This document shows positions 1 to 11,879 of a DNA stretch of 64,000 nt, in pieces; the stretch's first letter is position 1, and each line of letters begins with the position of its first letter. The stretch lies in assembly GCA_032629725.1 (NCBI GenBank), contig JAFEVB010000018.1, positions 434,001-498,000 on the forward strand, written 5' to 3'. This DNA is from Gremmenia infestans (taxonomy: Eukaryota > Ascomycota > Leotiomycetes > Helotiales > Hamatocanthoscyphaceae). The translations under genes were made by a program, and so were the position numbers. The notes below the pieces were generated by a model. That model saw nothing but the letters and a program-made list of their open reading frames with translations. It was not told the DNA's origin and searched no databases.

Positions 1-1348
1 CTGCTCCTGGAGCATCATCTTTCCCAGGTAAATCGCTCTTCTCTGTACCGGGAGCCAAGGACGGTTTCTTCTTCTTCATGATTTTCTTTGGAGCGTCCTT
101 CACTTGATCGGCCTGACCAGAAGCCTGCTCAGCATCTGGCGCTGGTCGTTTCTTCTTGATCATTTTCTTTGGAGTCTGTTGAGGCTCATCCTTGGTGTCG
201 GGTACAGAGGGCGCTTCGTCTTGAAGGTCTCCAGCCTTCTCTTCCGCTTTTCCAGAAGCATCCTTGGTGTCGGGTGCAGAAGGTGCTTTATCTTGCAGGT
301 CTCCAGCCTTCTCCTTAGCTTCGTCCGCTGAAGGTGGTGATGGTTTTTTCTTAATAATCTTCTTTTTTGGAGTTTCCGGAAGATCATCCGCTTTGCCAGT
401 GGCATCTTGAGGATCTGGCGCTGAAGGCGCGCTGTCTTGGAGGTCTCCAGCCTTCTCCTTAGCTTCGTCTGCTGAAGGTGCTTTATCTTGGAGATCTCCA
501 GCTTTCTCCTTAGCTTGATCTGCGTCAGGAGCCGCAGGTTTTTTCTTCTTTGGTGTCTCCGGAAGGTCGTCAGTTTTGCCAGTAGCTTGATCTGCATCAG
601 GAGCCGCAGGTTTTTTCTTAATCATCTTCTTCTTTGGAGTTTCCGGAAGGTCGTCCGCTTTGCCAGTAGCATCTTGAGGGTCTGGCGCTGAAGGTGCTTC
701 GTCTTGAAGATCTCCAGCTTTCTCCTTAGCTTGATCTGCGTCAGGAGCCGCAGGTTTTTTCTTCTTTGGTGTCTCCGGAAGCTCGTCAGTTTTGCCAGTA
801 GCTTGATCTGCGTCAGGAGCCGCAGGTTTTTTCTTAATCATCTTCTTCTTTGGAGTTTCCGGAAGCTCATCCGCTTTCCCAGTAGCATCTTGAGGATCTG
901 GCGCTGCTGGCTTTTCCTTCTTGGGAGTTTGGGGCAGCTCATCAGGCTTGTCGGTGACCTGCTCTGGCTCAGGAGCTGAAGGTGGAGCTGAAGTGGGCCT
1001 CTTCTTCTTCACCTTGTCAGGCGTGCCTTGAAGATCTTGAGATTGCGGAGCATTGTTGGTGTCAGGTTTCTTCTTCTTGACCATCCGCTTGGGATTCGGA
1101 GAATCTCCTAGCCCATTTGACGGTTTCGAAGGAGTCTCTGGAGCCTGATTTTGATCTTCTGGCTTTGGACGCGGCGTCTTCCTTTGCAATGGCGAGGAAG
1201 GGTCTCTACTGGGATGGGGAGACTTCTTCACACCATTGGCATCAGGTGTTTGAGGCGCGCGCTTCTTGACTGAGCTTGCTGATTTCGGGGTTGGGGCGTT
1301 CTTATCGGCTGATTTGAGAGGGGTTTTTGGGGGCTTGGGTGTAGACAT
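1..1348 (-). CDS. Lys/Pro-rich repeat protein, LEA-like (N-terminal part, cut by window edge)
   Basis: The minus frame is open without a stop from the ATG at 1348 to the window edge, so only the first ~449 residues are visible. After a Ser/Thr/Pro/Lys-rich head the protein is built of imperfect repeats with recurring phrases such as LPETPKKKK, KKKPAAPDADQA, KEKAGDLQD and APSAPDPQDA. Composition is dominated by Lys, Pro, Ala, Asp and Glu, almost without hydrophobic runs, so it is probably disordered. Fungal proteins annotated as LEA-domain proteins often carry such a Lys/Pro-rich head before hydrophilic helical repeats; that assignment is inference, since the C-terminal part lies outside. It is transcribed away from the DUF3659 gene starting at 3013, across a 1.66-kb shared upstream region. 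The short open frames on the plus strand here are shadows of the repeat. Confidence 0.75.
   Translation of the reverse strand, partial: MSTPKPPKTPLKSADKNAPTPKSASSVKKRAPQTPDANGVKKSPHPSRDPSSPLQRKTPRPKPEDQNQAPETPSKPSNGLGDSPNPKRMVKKKKPDTNNAPQSQDLQGTPDKVKKKRPTSAPPSAPEPEQVTDKPDELPQTPKKEKPAAPDPQDATGKADELPETPKKKMIKKKPAAPDADQATGKTDELPETPKKKKPAAPDADQAKEKAGDLQDEAPSAPDPQDATGKADDLPETPKKKMIKKKPAAPDADQATGKTDDLPETPKKKKPAAPDADQAKEKAGDLQDKAPSADEAKEKAGDLQDSAPSAPDPQDATGKADDLPETPKKKIIKKKPSPPSADEAKEKAGDLQDKAPSAPDTKDASGKAEEKAGDLQDEAPSVPDTKDEPQQTPKKMIKKKRPAPDAEQASGQADQVKDAPKKIMKKKKPSLAPGTEKSDLPGKDDAPGA
492..923 (-). repeat. 216-bp intragenic tandem duplication (72 codons)
   Basis: The segment 492-707 recurs at 708-923 with an exact 216-nt offset and only a few substitutions, for example ggaaggtcgtc against ggaagctcgtc. 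Because 216 is a multiple of three, the reading frame of the Lys/Pro-rich protein is kept. Each unit is itself made of shorter related modules (KKKPAAPDADQA, LPETPKKKK). Confidence 0.85.
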
Positions 1349-3012
1349 GTTGGCAATTGGATTCGCAGAAAATATGCGATGGATGAGGAATAAGAGACGA
1401 AGTTCGAATAGCAGTAGGAGCATGAAAGGTTTTGATCTTAATATCGATGGAAAAACTATATGAAACGATTCCAAGGGTTTCCAGGTTTGCGGAAGTCACT
1501 GGAAATCGATGACCATGTTGCCATGCACATGCTATGCCAAGATCTACCGGAAGAGGGAGGGAGCTATGACACAGAAGCCACACTTCCTTGTACTGGGGTG
1601 GGGAGGGGAGGGGTAGGAAGCATTAGAAGGAGGGGTAGGTAGGATGGTGTGGCGTAGACACAGAGTTGGAACTGGGCCAGAAGAAGTAAAACTTACGAAA
1701 CTCACCAAGCTCTGTGTACCTAGAAGATCAATGCGTACTGTGATCCTCCGTGCTGTTCACGATCTAGGCGCTGTATGACGCCACACCTGAATCCTATTTG
1801 TACGAGTGAAAAGTAAGATACCGGTATTCTCGTGACAATGCCATGGATGATGCATATGTTGGAACCGAACCAACCGCTCAGGCCGCATTCGACCTTGATG
1901 CGCTCATACCACCGAGTACTAGTAGGCAGGGCAGGCTACTTGTAGGAGAACATGGATGGTTCCGTCGTTTCACAGCATGCAAGTAGTGAAATCGAGAAAG
2001 AACAAGGGAAGGGAGAAGGAAAGGCAGAAGGCAGAAGGCAGAAGCGCCAAGGGACTGGAAGGAAGGAGACTAGTGGTGCGGTTGGCTGACTGTTACGCTA
2101 AGGTAGGTAGGGTAGGCTAGGCTAAATGGAAGGGAAAGCCACTTGTAAGGGTTTGTGCCGTGCCGTCTTCCTTCATAAATTGACCTTCACCAGTGACCAA
2201 GGATGTTGTTGGTGGAAGAGAAGACAACCTGCTTTGTGCCACACTTCTACTCCGTACGGAGTAAGCTAAAGAGAAGGATTTACCGATGGCGTGTTTCCCT
2301 TAAACTAGTGCTGTGGGGTGGGGTGATTCTAGTGAGGCTCTAGCGTGTGTGGCTAGAGAAAAAACTCGCTTGCTCCAGTTTTCGTGGCGTAACGCTGATC
2401 TCACCTGACAGCGATCAAACCCGGGTCGCATAAAGGACGGTGCAGGGGTTCGAGATGTGGCTGGTGCATTGGCCCCACCTACCCCCCGCCTATATCCAAG
2501 TTTGTCTCGATCCAGCGAGTACTCGTACAAATTAATGTTCTAGCAGTCCCCTCCAAAGCCTGATATTTTCCCTGTACAAGTATTATATGGGTTCTTGCAT
2601 CACTCACGCTACGGAGAACGAGGGGCTGATCTCTCTGTGGACTGCCACTTTGGGACAAGAGGCACCTCTGTCTGCGACAACCATTGTCTCCATGGTGATG
2701 TAACTGCCTCTTGACAGTTCATGGATGATAGCTGTTCATCGGATTTGGGAGCTATTGCTGCTTCCCAGATGACGTAGCTGTTCATAATGTCCAGGATTCC
2801 AAGTAGAAATCCTGTATGTCACAATTTGGAGTGAAGGGGAGGTGACGCCGCATATAACCAGAGACTTGCAGAAAGTGTCTTTGGAAAATCCATATCACTT
2901 TATACCTCTTACCGTTTTGAGCATTCATATGATACTCGAAATACATTAAGCTGAATTCGAAAATACCACCACGTTAAACAGCAAAGTCTTTTTCTTTTGA
3001 ACAATCGCCAAC
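1349..3012. promoter_or_regulatory. Divergent intergenic region between two stress-type genes
   Basis: No convincing gene lies here; the open frames present start at non-ATG codons or have odd composition. The region holds several AGGGG pentamers (for example near 1603-1616, 2443, 2619 and 2833), the core of the Msn2/4-type stress response element. That would suit two stress-type genes, but such short motifs are common and this is only suggestive. A perfect 16-bp palindrome lies at 2248-2263. A purine-rich stretch with GGCAGAA repeats lies near 2020-2045. Confidence 0.4.
2248..2263. repeat. Perfect 16-bp palindrome TACTCCGTACGGAGTA
   Basis: Read directly. Single half-sites (TACTCCGTA) recur at about 25647 and 58830, both also intergenic. 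It could be a protein-binding dyad or a relic of a mobile-element end; no further structure is visible. Confidence 0.6.
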
Positions 3013-6000
3013 ATGGCGGACGCAGCATCGCAAAAAGCACCTAGTGCAAAGAAATCCAACTTGGGTTCCGAGGTGGGATCATCACCCAAGGCTGCCAAAA
3101 AGCCCTCAGCCTCGGCACCAAGTGAACTCAACGGTACTCAAAATGGAGACCACGAAAGCCATGCTAATGGCAATGGCACTCAAAATGGAGAGTACGAGGA
3201 GGAGGTAAGTCCAAACTTCTGGAGCTCTGCTCCTAGAACGGCCCGAGACTTCTATTCATATAATGTCTTGCAACCTGCAACTCTTTATAAATACTGACTT
3301 ACCATTTCACAGCAAACCGAAGACGGGACTGAAGCTCCCGGAACTGAGGCGGGCGAGACCGAAGTACCGGCGGGAACGGCAAACGAGGAGGAAGGCACCG
3401 AAGCTGTTCCAGCAGGCAGTGTTGACAAGAACGGCGATGTGATAGACGATGATGGTAACAAGGTAAGTTGCCTCGACTGTAGAAACCTCACCACAATCAA
3501 CCTAATGCCCTCACAGATTGGAACTGTGAATGGCGACAAAGCCTCCGAGCTCGCAGGATCCATGGTTGACCAAGAAGGTGACGTTCTTGATGAGGAAGGA
3601 AATGTCATCGGCCATGCCGATTCGGTCGCCGAAACATTGAAAGATGCCGAGGCCAAGCCAACATCAGAAGGCACTGAGAAGGCCGAGGGCTCCCAAAAAC
3701 CTCTCGGGGAAGGTAGTGAGGCTGTTGAGAAGCCAGAGATCAAAGGCCCATTCGGAGTTCAAGATCAGGGCGAGGTCACCAACGCCGAAGGGGTAGTAAT
3801 TGGTAAGTTGGCAGAAGGAACGCCACAAGATCTCGTCGGCACATCCATTCAAGACATTGACGCAGAGGGCAATCTGGTCAACAAAAGCGGATCTATAGTT
3901 GGCAAGGTTGAACTTAACCCAACACTTGCCGGCAAGGAAGGATCGGAAGCCAAATCTCAACTACCAACAGGCGTTGAAGGTTCCAAGGCTCCTGGATCTG
4001 AAGAGAAACCCGAGGTCCCCGAAGGCGAAGAATTAGCAGAAGGCGAGAAGCCAGAGGGTGAACTAGCAGAAGGCGAGAAGCCAGAGGGTGAACTAGCAGA
4101 AGGTGAAGTCCCAGAGGGGGAAGAACCAGAAGCGGAGGTCCCTGACTTATCCATCTTGAAGGACAAGACTGTCAACAAGATAGGTAAGATCGTCGACGCA
4201 GATGGCAACCCATATGGTGTTCTTGTAGAGGGAGAAGCCAAGAAGCTCGCTGGGTAAGATACCCAACATCTGACGCCATCAAACATATACTAACTATTTC
4301 CTAGCAAAAAGGTAGACGCCGAGGGCAAAATTTGGGATGATTCTGGAAACGTCATTGGACGTGCTGAGCTCCTTCCCGAGGACGAGCGATATGTCGAACC
4401 ATCGGCTCCTTTTGAAGATTTCCCAGACAGCATTGTCGACAGCAAAGGCAATGTGCTTTTCGAAGAGAAGATTGTCGGCAAGGTTGTTGAAGGAGATATC
4501 AAGAAACTCGACGGAAAGAAGGTCGATGCTGATGGTGACATTCTAGACAAGAATGGTAATGTGCTGGGCAAGGCTGAGCGCGTCTTCGAAGAGGAAGAAG
4601 TACCAGAGGAAGTCGAGCCTGAAGATCTCTCTATTCTGGAGGGAAAGAAGGTCAACAAAGCTGGCAACGTCGTGGATGATGATGGCAAGCTGTTCGGCAA
4701 GGTCGTCACTGGTGAGGTGGCCAAGTTGGTTGGAAAGAAGTGTGACGCCGAGGGCAAGATCTGGAGTGATTCCGGAAAGGTCATTGGTAAGTACTCAAAC
4801 TCTTGACCTTTGTTCATCCCAAGAATGATGTCTGACTGTCGCTTCCTATAGGTACCGCAGAACTCATCCCCGCCGATGACAGGGAACAAGAATCAGGAGC
4901 ACCATTCGAAGACTTCCTTGAAGCCGTCCTCGACTCCAAGGGAAACCTCATGTTTGACGGCCAGATTGTCGGCAAATTGATCGAGGGTGATGCAAAGAAG
5001 TTGGCCGGTAAGAAGGTCGACAAAGACGGAGAAATTGTTGACAAGGTCGGAAACGTCTTGGGCAAATGCGAACGATATGAAGAGCCCGATGAGCCAGAGG
5101 CAGAGAAAATTGATCTGTCTGCCCTTGCTGGCAAGCGTGTAAACAAAGCTGGTAACCTAGTTGATTCCCATGGGGAGATCTTCGGCAGACTTGTCTCTGG
5201 AGACCCAAAGAAGGTTTGTTCTTCCAAAGTCAACCCAGCTTGCGAGAATTTTACTAACTTCTATTCTGTAGCTTGTTGGTAAAATGTCTGACAAGAACGG
5301 CGACATTTGGAATGATGGTGGACAAGTTGTCGGCAAAGCAGAGCTTGTTCCAGAAAGTGAGAGGCAGGGTGAGAAAGAAGGCCCATTTTCAGGCTTCAAC
5401 ACCCCTGTCGTCACCAAAGATGGCAAGGTCGCCGACTCTGCAGGTAACATCATCGGACGTCTGATCGAGGGTGATGCGAAGAAGCTTTACGGCAAGGAAG
5501 TCGATCCTGACGGAGATGTTGTCGACAAGAATGGCAACGCCCTTGGAAAAGCTGAGCGCTGGGAAGAGGAAGAGAAGGAAAAGCCCAAGCACCCTTGCTT
5601 TGGCCGGTAAGTCATTGTCTCGCAGTTTGACACTTCAAGAACCCAGGCTAACCATGATGCCTATACAGCAAGGTAAACAAGGACGGAAATGTCGTAGATG
5701 ATAGCGGAGATGTGATTGCGAAGCTCACCGAAGGAGAAGTTGCCAAATGTACCGGCAAGGAGATCGACAACGATGGAGATATCAGCAATGAGAAGGGCCT
5801 AACTCTCGGCCATGTCACTCTTATTGATGATATTCCCGAGCCAGAGCCAGAGCCAGAGGAGCCAGAAGAGACCGAGGAAGAGATCGCAGAGCGCAAGCAG
5901 AAGGAGCAAGACAAGAAGCTCGCCGGTCAAATGGCCACGGTTGTCGGACAATCTCTTGACAAGATCAAGCCTATCTTGCAGATGATTGGAGAGGTATGTG

Positions 6001-6621
6001 CCTGAAAGTGTAGAGAGGACCAAATCAGTTCAAAGCTAACTCAAAACAGCACATCGACGCTGCCGAAAGGCAGCCAAAAGAAGAGCTCGATGAGCAAAAG
6101 CTTGTCGACACCGTCAAGCCACTCATCGAAGAGGGAGGTCGCATCCTCTCCGAGTGCAACGGAGCTATTCGCGGTCTCGACCCTGACGGACGAATCGCCG
6201 CCAATGCTAAGCACAAGACTGCCGCTCGTGAAGCCTCACCCGAAGAGTACCAGCTCGCAGACGTGCTGAAAGACTTGACTGAGAATGTTCACAAGACCAT
6301 CGAGCAGGCAAAGAAGAAGATTGCAGGCATGCCTCATGCCAAGAAGGAACTCAACCCTCTGTGGGGCCTTCTCGCCGAACCTCTTGGTCAGATCCTCGCT
6401 GCCGTCGGACTGCTTCTCGCAGGTGTGCTCGGCTTGGTTGGGAAACTGGTAAGTCTCCTCATCCTTCCCAAACTTAGAATTGCATGCTAACAACCATCTA
6501 GCTCAGCGGCCTTGGTCTCGGCGGTCTGTTGGATAACTTATTGGGAGGTCTTGGTCTCAAGGGTATCCTCAAGGGTCTTGGTCTTGGAGTGGTAACCGAT
6601 TCCTTGACCGGGAAGAAGTAA
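3013..6621 (+). CDS. DUF3659-repeat protein (LEA-like stress protein), nine exons
   Basis: Exons 3013-3204, 3313-3462, 3517-4253, 4305-4786, 4852-5213, 5272-5606, 5669-5993, 6050-6448 and 6502-6621 join in phase to 1033 residues. The head is Ser/Ala/Lys-rich. From about residue 100 the protein is a chain of short modules of the kind 'VDADGNI-DKNGNVLGKAE' and 'VGKVVEGDIKKL', which I recognise as the DUF3659 repeat; Asp/Gly/Asn-rich turns alternate with 'GKAER' strands. A Glu/Pro-rich low-complexity linker lies near residues 285-320. The C-terminal ~200 residues differ: an amphipathic helical part (HIDAAERQPKEELDEQKL), then a very hydrophobic Gly/Leu-rich tail, resembling the C-terminal domain that follows DUF3659 arrays in other fungal proteins. 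Function is unknown; a role in stress or desiccation is inferred from family naming only. Every intron boundary falls at GT-AG with matching phase, so the model is solid. Confidence 0.88.
4030..4119 (+). repeat. 30-bp coding tandem repeat (Glu/Gly/Pro linker)
   Basis: Two near-identical 30-bp units (4030-4059 and 4060-4089) and a diverged third (4090-4119) encode ELAEGEKPEG-type decapeptides between DUF3659 modules. The frame is preserved. Confidence 0.85.
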
Positions 6622-7536
6622 AATATGTCTGTTTGGTTACTGAGGGTAAAATGGAAAGCGCTTCATCTGTATAGTTAGGTTGTTATGTTTCAATTGGGAT
6701 CAATGGTTTCGGAGTGCTTACTCTGTATGCCTCCAATGTACTCTAATGAGAAATGAATGGCATGGTTCAAAACACGTACGCACTTTGATTGAAAGTAATT
6801 TTTTCCATATAACTGCGCCCTTTGATGAACAAGTAAGTAAGCCTTCACCTCATGTACATACCGCTTTAAACTTTGTAATTGGCAGTATAATAACCGCTTG
6901 ATTGATTAACCCCTTGAACAACAGACGCTTATATCCTCAGGGACCAACGTTCCAGATATATACTAATTTCGTAGGCTTAAGAGGTGTTTTCTCTGCACCT
7001 TGGAGAGGCGCATAGAAATGGAATGTTGAAGATATCATCGTGGGAATATAGTCGTGAACGGACGAAGACGAGCAGGAAAACTTCCTCGATGATTGCTGAT
7101 GATCGGCACTGGCTGTGCTTTGATTTGATCACGTGAAGCGCGTACCGTGTCGTACATGCTACGCGTGAATCTTCATGCATGCATGCTCAGCTCGTACCTA
7201 CCTAGTCCGAGAAGGTGATAAGCACAGCACAGTACGCCCTTCGACGCCTTCCTTCTTGTCAAAGGTCGTCTAATAGTTGCTCCGATTTGTGCTGTGCTGT
7301 GCTGATATAAAAGAGTAAGTACGAGGACGGTAGGTCATGCTCTGCTCTTGTTTCTTACAAAGTCAATCTATCTGTACATCTACGGCGTGGAGCAACGAGA
7401 GATATCGTGTCAAGAGCAACTGATATTTTTACGTCCAGGCAGTTTATATATAAAAGCGCGACGCGATCGGATTGTATGGTTCTCTTGTTTTCTAGGCACA
7501 AGCTTTTGCTGATATGGTATGGTGCTGTAGTGCAAA
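6622..7536. promoter_or_regulatory. Intergenic: DUF3659 gene 3' side and GFA gene promoter
   Basis: No gene is seen. The last 240 bp are promoter-like, with TATAAAA-type elements near 7304 and at 7445. Small inverted and direct repeats of gctgtgct lie at 7285-7305. Confidence 0.35.
7445..7456 (+). promoter_or_regulatory. TATA box of the GFA gene
   Basis: TATATATAAAAG lies 92 nt upstream of the ATG at 7537, a normal distance for a fungal TATA promoter. A second, weaker match (GATATAAAAG) lies near 7302. Confidence 0.5.
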
Positions 7537-8270
7537 ATGGCGTCTACTGAATCAAAAGATTCATCACCATCTACGAACTCTACCCCGCCTACAAGATGTG
7601 CCTATAAAGGCTCCTGTCACTGTAGGTCTATCCAGATCCAACATACATCCTATCCCCCCCCCTTCCTCCGCCCTTCTCTTCCCTCTCTCCCTCCAAACTC
7701 CCACAACACATCCAGCCCAGCAACACAAAGCTAACTCCCGCAGGCGGAAAAACACGATACATCACCTACCTAACCCTCCCACCCCCTACCATCTCAGCCA
7801 CCGACACCACCACAACCCGTTTCCGCAAGTGCAACTGCTCAACCTGCCACAAAACCGCCTTCTTCCACGTCCGCCTGCCCCACGAACCCTCAGATTTCCT
7901 GCTACTAGCCCCTCGCAACCCGTTCGCAGATCTAGCCGATTACACGTGTTTCGAGTCGCGCATCCATTGGTTTTTCTGCGGGACGTGTGGGGTGCGATGT
8001 TTTGCTTTTTCGGGGGAGGGGGAGGAACGCGAGGTGGATGTGGAGGGGGAGAAGAGGATGGTGTGGAGTGCCAAACGAGACGGGTGGGTGAAAGGCACTA
8101 GTGCCAAGGGGTTTGATTATCTGACTGTTAATGGGATGACTATCGAGCCGGGACAGGAGGGCTTTGATATGAGGGAGTGGATGGAGAAGGGCTGGATTGC
8201 GTATTTGGATGTTAAGGATGGGGTTGGAGAGCCGCGGTTTCGTCGTCCTTATGATGGTGGGGTTTACTAA
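7537..8270 (+). CDS. GFA-family (CENP-V/GFA) zinc-binding protein
   Basis: Exon 1 is 7537-7621 and exon 2 is 7744-8270, joined across a 122-nt intron inside the first metal motif; 203 residues, a usual length for the family. Three Cys motifs typical of the glutathione-dependent formaldehyde-activating fold are seen: GSCHCGKTRY near residue 26, CNCSTCHKTAFFHV near residue 58, and FFCGTCGVRCF near residue 105. These are the ligands for the two zinc ions of the family. Members that have been studied bind a glutathione adduct, but most fungal paralogues have no proven substrate, so only the family is assigned. The intron is very C-rich, with a run of CCCC and CTCC. The ATG at 7537 is in frame with the first motif; the upstream ATG at 7514 is not. 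Confidence 0.88.
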
Positions 8271-9411
8271 TGTATGTTACCTACCTTAGGTATGTTTTCC
8301 TTTATTCATTATTTTTCTACACGTGGGTTTAAATGTGTTAATTGCTTAGATATGACATGCCTTGCTCTTGTTCTTGCTAGTTAATTTGTACAGAATGAAA
8401 GCCTCTTTATAGCGATACGTGTCGCTTTCCTCTTGCTTTCGCTTTTGTTTATTCTAGTCTGTCAGTAAGTCCTGTCCAAAGAAGGGCTTGAAAGTTACAA
8501 GACAGCATGGCTTCTGCTCGAGTTGTACAGAATGAGCTCGAATTTATCTTGATATGACAGCAAGGTAAGGAGAAAGAGCGTCAGTGAGTAAATATACGCT
8601 GAAATTTAGCGAGTGCGCACTGAAGCCCCCCGCTGTAACTTAGCGATCTGTCGCTAGTCTGGCGCTGAAATAAATTAAACCGCACCATTTAGCGTGACGA
8701 GGCAAGCTCTTTTGTGGGCAATTAGTTGAGGCTATTTGTATCAAGTGATTGGATAGATAGTTTAATATATACAAGTAGCTATAGCGGGAAATCCACTCTT
8801 GAATCTTCACGTCAGAGTACTTAGATACCTTGTCTTCCTTTAATATATTCCATAGTAGTGCATAAGCGTAATGAGTGTAAGACGGCTTTATACTAATCCG
8901 TATTCCGTATCCCGAGTATACCGTTCTCGCCTCCTACTATGATGCGAGAACTCAATCCACTTTCTGTAATAATTTACGCTAGCGCTTTTATGGCCAAGTA
9001 TACCGAGTAAAGACAAATACATACTTTACCTACAGACCGAATAAATAGGCGGGGTATATATAAGCTTCGCTTGCCGCCAAGTTTCAGATATCAAATAAAC
9101 GGTGGAAACTTTTACTTTTCTATAAACTTTGATTCTTACAAACTTTACCCGTCCCCGTTCTGGTGGTTGAATCCGCCCAGAGACGGTACCTAGGTAGGCT
9201 TACCGGGATCGGGTCTGCCCGAAGCTTAGCAATTTCCGGCTGCTTATTATTCGTTACCGACAATCTATACCTTCCTCACTCAGCTTAGCCTCAATGGCAT
9301 CACTACTATGCAGAGCTGCAGATATCGTACATTACCCCTCAATAGTACCTGGAAAAATTGTTCTTCCTCTTTTTCAGTGCTCTTCACTTTCATCACACTT
9401 TTGATTCTAAG
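8271..9411. other. Intergenic, no gene seen; TTAGCG-type short repeats
   Basis: No coding frame is supported. Between 8595 and 8695 the hexamer TTAGCG occurs three times and GCTGAAAT twice (acgctgaaatttagcg; ggcgctgaaataaatt; catttagcg), and tttacgctagcgc occurs near 8970. This clustering is like the subterminal repeats of a degenerate DNA transposon, but I could not find terminal inverted repeats or a target duplication. Confidence 0.3.
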
Positions 9412-11521
9412 ATGAAGCTTAATCTAATTGTCCCTACTCTCGCCATTGGGTTTCTCGGTTTCACGACCGGGCTCACCACAAGAAACCCACATGGACTGCA
9501 ACTGGCTCCAAGGCAATCTTCGCCTTACCCACCGAATACTTTTGACCAGATAGTTTGTCATGAGCTTCCAAATCCCGGTTCAATATCTGACTTTCCCTGG
9601 TAGATCGACCATTACCCAGGCAGTGATCGCTACAAGCCTCATGCAAATGGGACTTTCAAGCAACGGTATTTTTTTGACAGTACCTACTACAAAGCGGGTG
9701 GCCCAGTCTTCCTTTATATCGGAGGGGAGACTTCTGGAGAAAGTCGATTCAGTAATCTACAAACCGGAAGTAAGAAACTCCAATTGTGTAATTGAGCAGA
9801 TCAGCTGACATGGACTTCCTAGTTATTCAAATTTTAATGCAGGAGTTCAATGGCCTGGGGGTAATTCTAGAGAACCGATATTACGGCTCCAGCTATCCTT
9901 TCAATACAAGCACCACAGACAATCTAGCGTACCTGACTGCTGAACAAAGTTTGTCATATCTGATGAAGGAAGGCATTGACTTAGTTTCTAACCTTTGTTC
10001 TAGGTATTGCTGATAATGCATATTTCGCACAACACGCTACTTTTCCTGGAGTCTCGGCGAATCTCACCGCTCCAGGAACACCATGGATTTTGTATGGAGG
10101 AAGTCTGGCAGGTGCTCAGACTGCCTACACCATGGTAGCTCATGGCGATGTCCTTTATGCAGGGATTGGCAGTAGTGCTACAGTAGTAGGACTTCCTGAG
10201 TACCCAGAATGGTCAGTAAGCAAGACATGACATAAGATACTTCTGACTGAACTTTTCTTCAGGTATGAACCAATTCAAAAATTCGGCCCTCAAGATTGTA
10301 TCTCTAGCATCAATGGCATTATCGCGAAGATTGACAGTCTTGTGGATTCCCACAACACAGAGGCTATCCAGGAATTGAAAGGCCTTTTCGGGTTGGAGGA
10401 TCTAAAAGATATCCGGGATTTTGCCATGACTATCGCATTTCCAAGTAAGTCTTCCCTACCCATGATCAGTTGGTCAAGTCAAAAGCTGACAAATATCCGA
10501 AGTTGGTGGACCGATGAACTACCCCACATCAACATGGCAGGAGTTGAACTGGAACCCAGCTTATAGCGCAGATGACTTCTGGAATTTCTGCTCGAATGTC
10601 ACTAACATTGACGCGCCTGCCAATATCACCGCGGTTGATACTGTGCTTGCAAAGTACACTGGTGGTCAGGCCTGGACTAACCTTGGAAACTATGCAAACT
10701 ACTTCAAGGAGGTTGTGTTACCCGGATGCGAATCTGGCGACGTTAACAGTCCCCTGAATGGTTGTTTCGGGACTCAAAATCGTGAGTTTCCCCTCCCCCC
10801 TCCCAAAAATATGAATTTTACTATTTATTAATACGTTCCTAGAATCGTTTTACGCCATTGAAGATAACTCAGCCAGTCGCTCTTACCTTTACACGAGTAT
10901 GATTTCTCCCTCACTTTTCTTTCCTCTACTGACATTTTATCTAGCTTGCACCGAACAGGGAGCATACCAAGTCGCACCAAAATCAGGCCCGGCCTTGATT
11001 ATGAATGTCTTGCAGGTGGATTACACGTAAGTCAGACATATTCCGACTCGTTGAAAATTTCTAAACAAATAACAAGGCAACAATGGTGCAACTGGGCATT
11101 CCCACGAGGAAGATACAACTCCATCCCCTCCAGCCCCGACCTCGACCGACTCAACATATATGGCGGCTATAAACTCAGCGCCAATCGCCTAGCACTAGTC
11201 GACGGCGGTAAGTACATCTACATCTCCAACCCATCCCATTAATTTCCCCCAGAACACAGATTCTAACATTTTTCTGTTTCATCAGGCATTGATCCCTGGC
11301 TCGGCATCTGCGTGCACTCCAAATACGCGCCCCCTCGCGAGTCCACAGATCTCCGACCCGCGTATCTGATCGCCGGAGCTGGGCATCACTGGGACAGTGC
11401 TGGGATTTTAGATGTGGCTGCTGAGCCGCTGTTCATTCAACAGACGCATTTGTTTGAGATCAAGACGGTGCGGAAATGGTTGAGGGCTTTTAAGCCTTCG
11501 TATGCTCATTCGGAGCTCTGA
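9412..11521 (+). CDS. Secreted serine peptidase of family S28 (prolyl carboxypeptidase-like)
   Basis: Ten exons join in phase: 9412-9552, 9604-9769, 9823-9948, 10004-10211, 10263-10444, 10503-10781, 10843-10896, 10945-11026, 11077-11207 and 11286-11521, giving 534 residues, the normal length. An N-terminal signal peptide is visible (MKLNLIVPTLAIGFLGF). Family marks follow in order: FKQRYFFDSTYYKAGGPVFL near residue 65; the nucleophile elbow GGSLAG near residue 175 (commonly GGSYGG/GGSYAG); and near the C-terminus DPWLG and AGAGHHWDSAG carrying the catalytic Asp and His. S28 enzymes cut after proline at the N- or C-terminal side of peptides, usually at acid pH outside the cell or in the vacuole. 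Two introns share the unusual donor GTTTGTCAT (9553 and 9949). The first intron is the least certain because its donor is weak. Confidence 0.87.
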
Positions 11522-11879
11522 TTCGGAGCTCTGAGTCGGGGTCTTGTGGATGCTGCATCTAGAAAGAGAATGATGGTTAATGTCTCGATTATGGAGAGAT
11601 CTTAAAAGTAATTTAATGCGGCATTGATGTACCTTGTCTCAATATCTCAATCTTCCTTCCTTCCTCAACATCGGAGCACTGCGTGCCCTTGTAGTCGTTG
11701 CTTGTACTGCGCTCGACGCAAAAGGTGGGCTAGGCACATAATTCTGTGTCTAATTTAGGATCACTTTTATTGTCACTCTGCGAGACTCAGTACAGCGGTT
11801 TTGGTAGATAAAATAGTCTAAAAACTTTAAGAAGCATCAAGCGTATGGTTTAGTTGGCCGTGGTTACCAGTTGGTGTCG

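Noticed and set aside
104..979. Several plus-strand frames rich in Phe/Leu/Ser
   Set aside because: They are antisense shadows of the Lys/Pro-rich repeat on the minus strand; the repeated look comes from that repeat.
2440..2460. gttcgaga resembling a tRNA T-loop
   Set aside because: No pairing T-stem, anticodon stem or acceptor stem around it on either strand.
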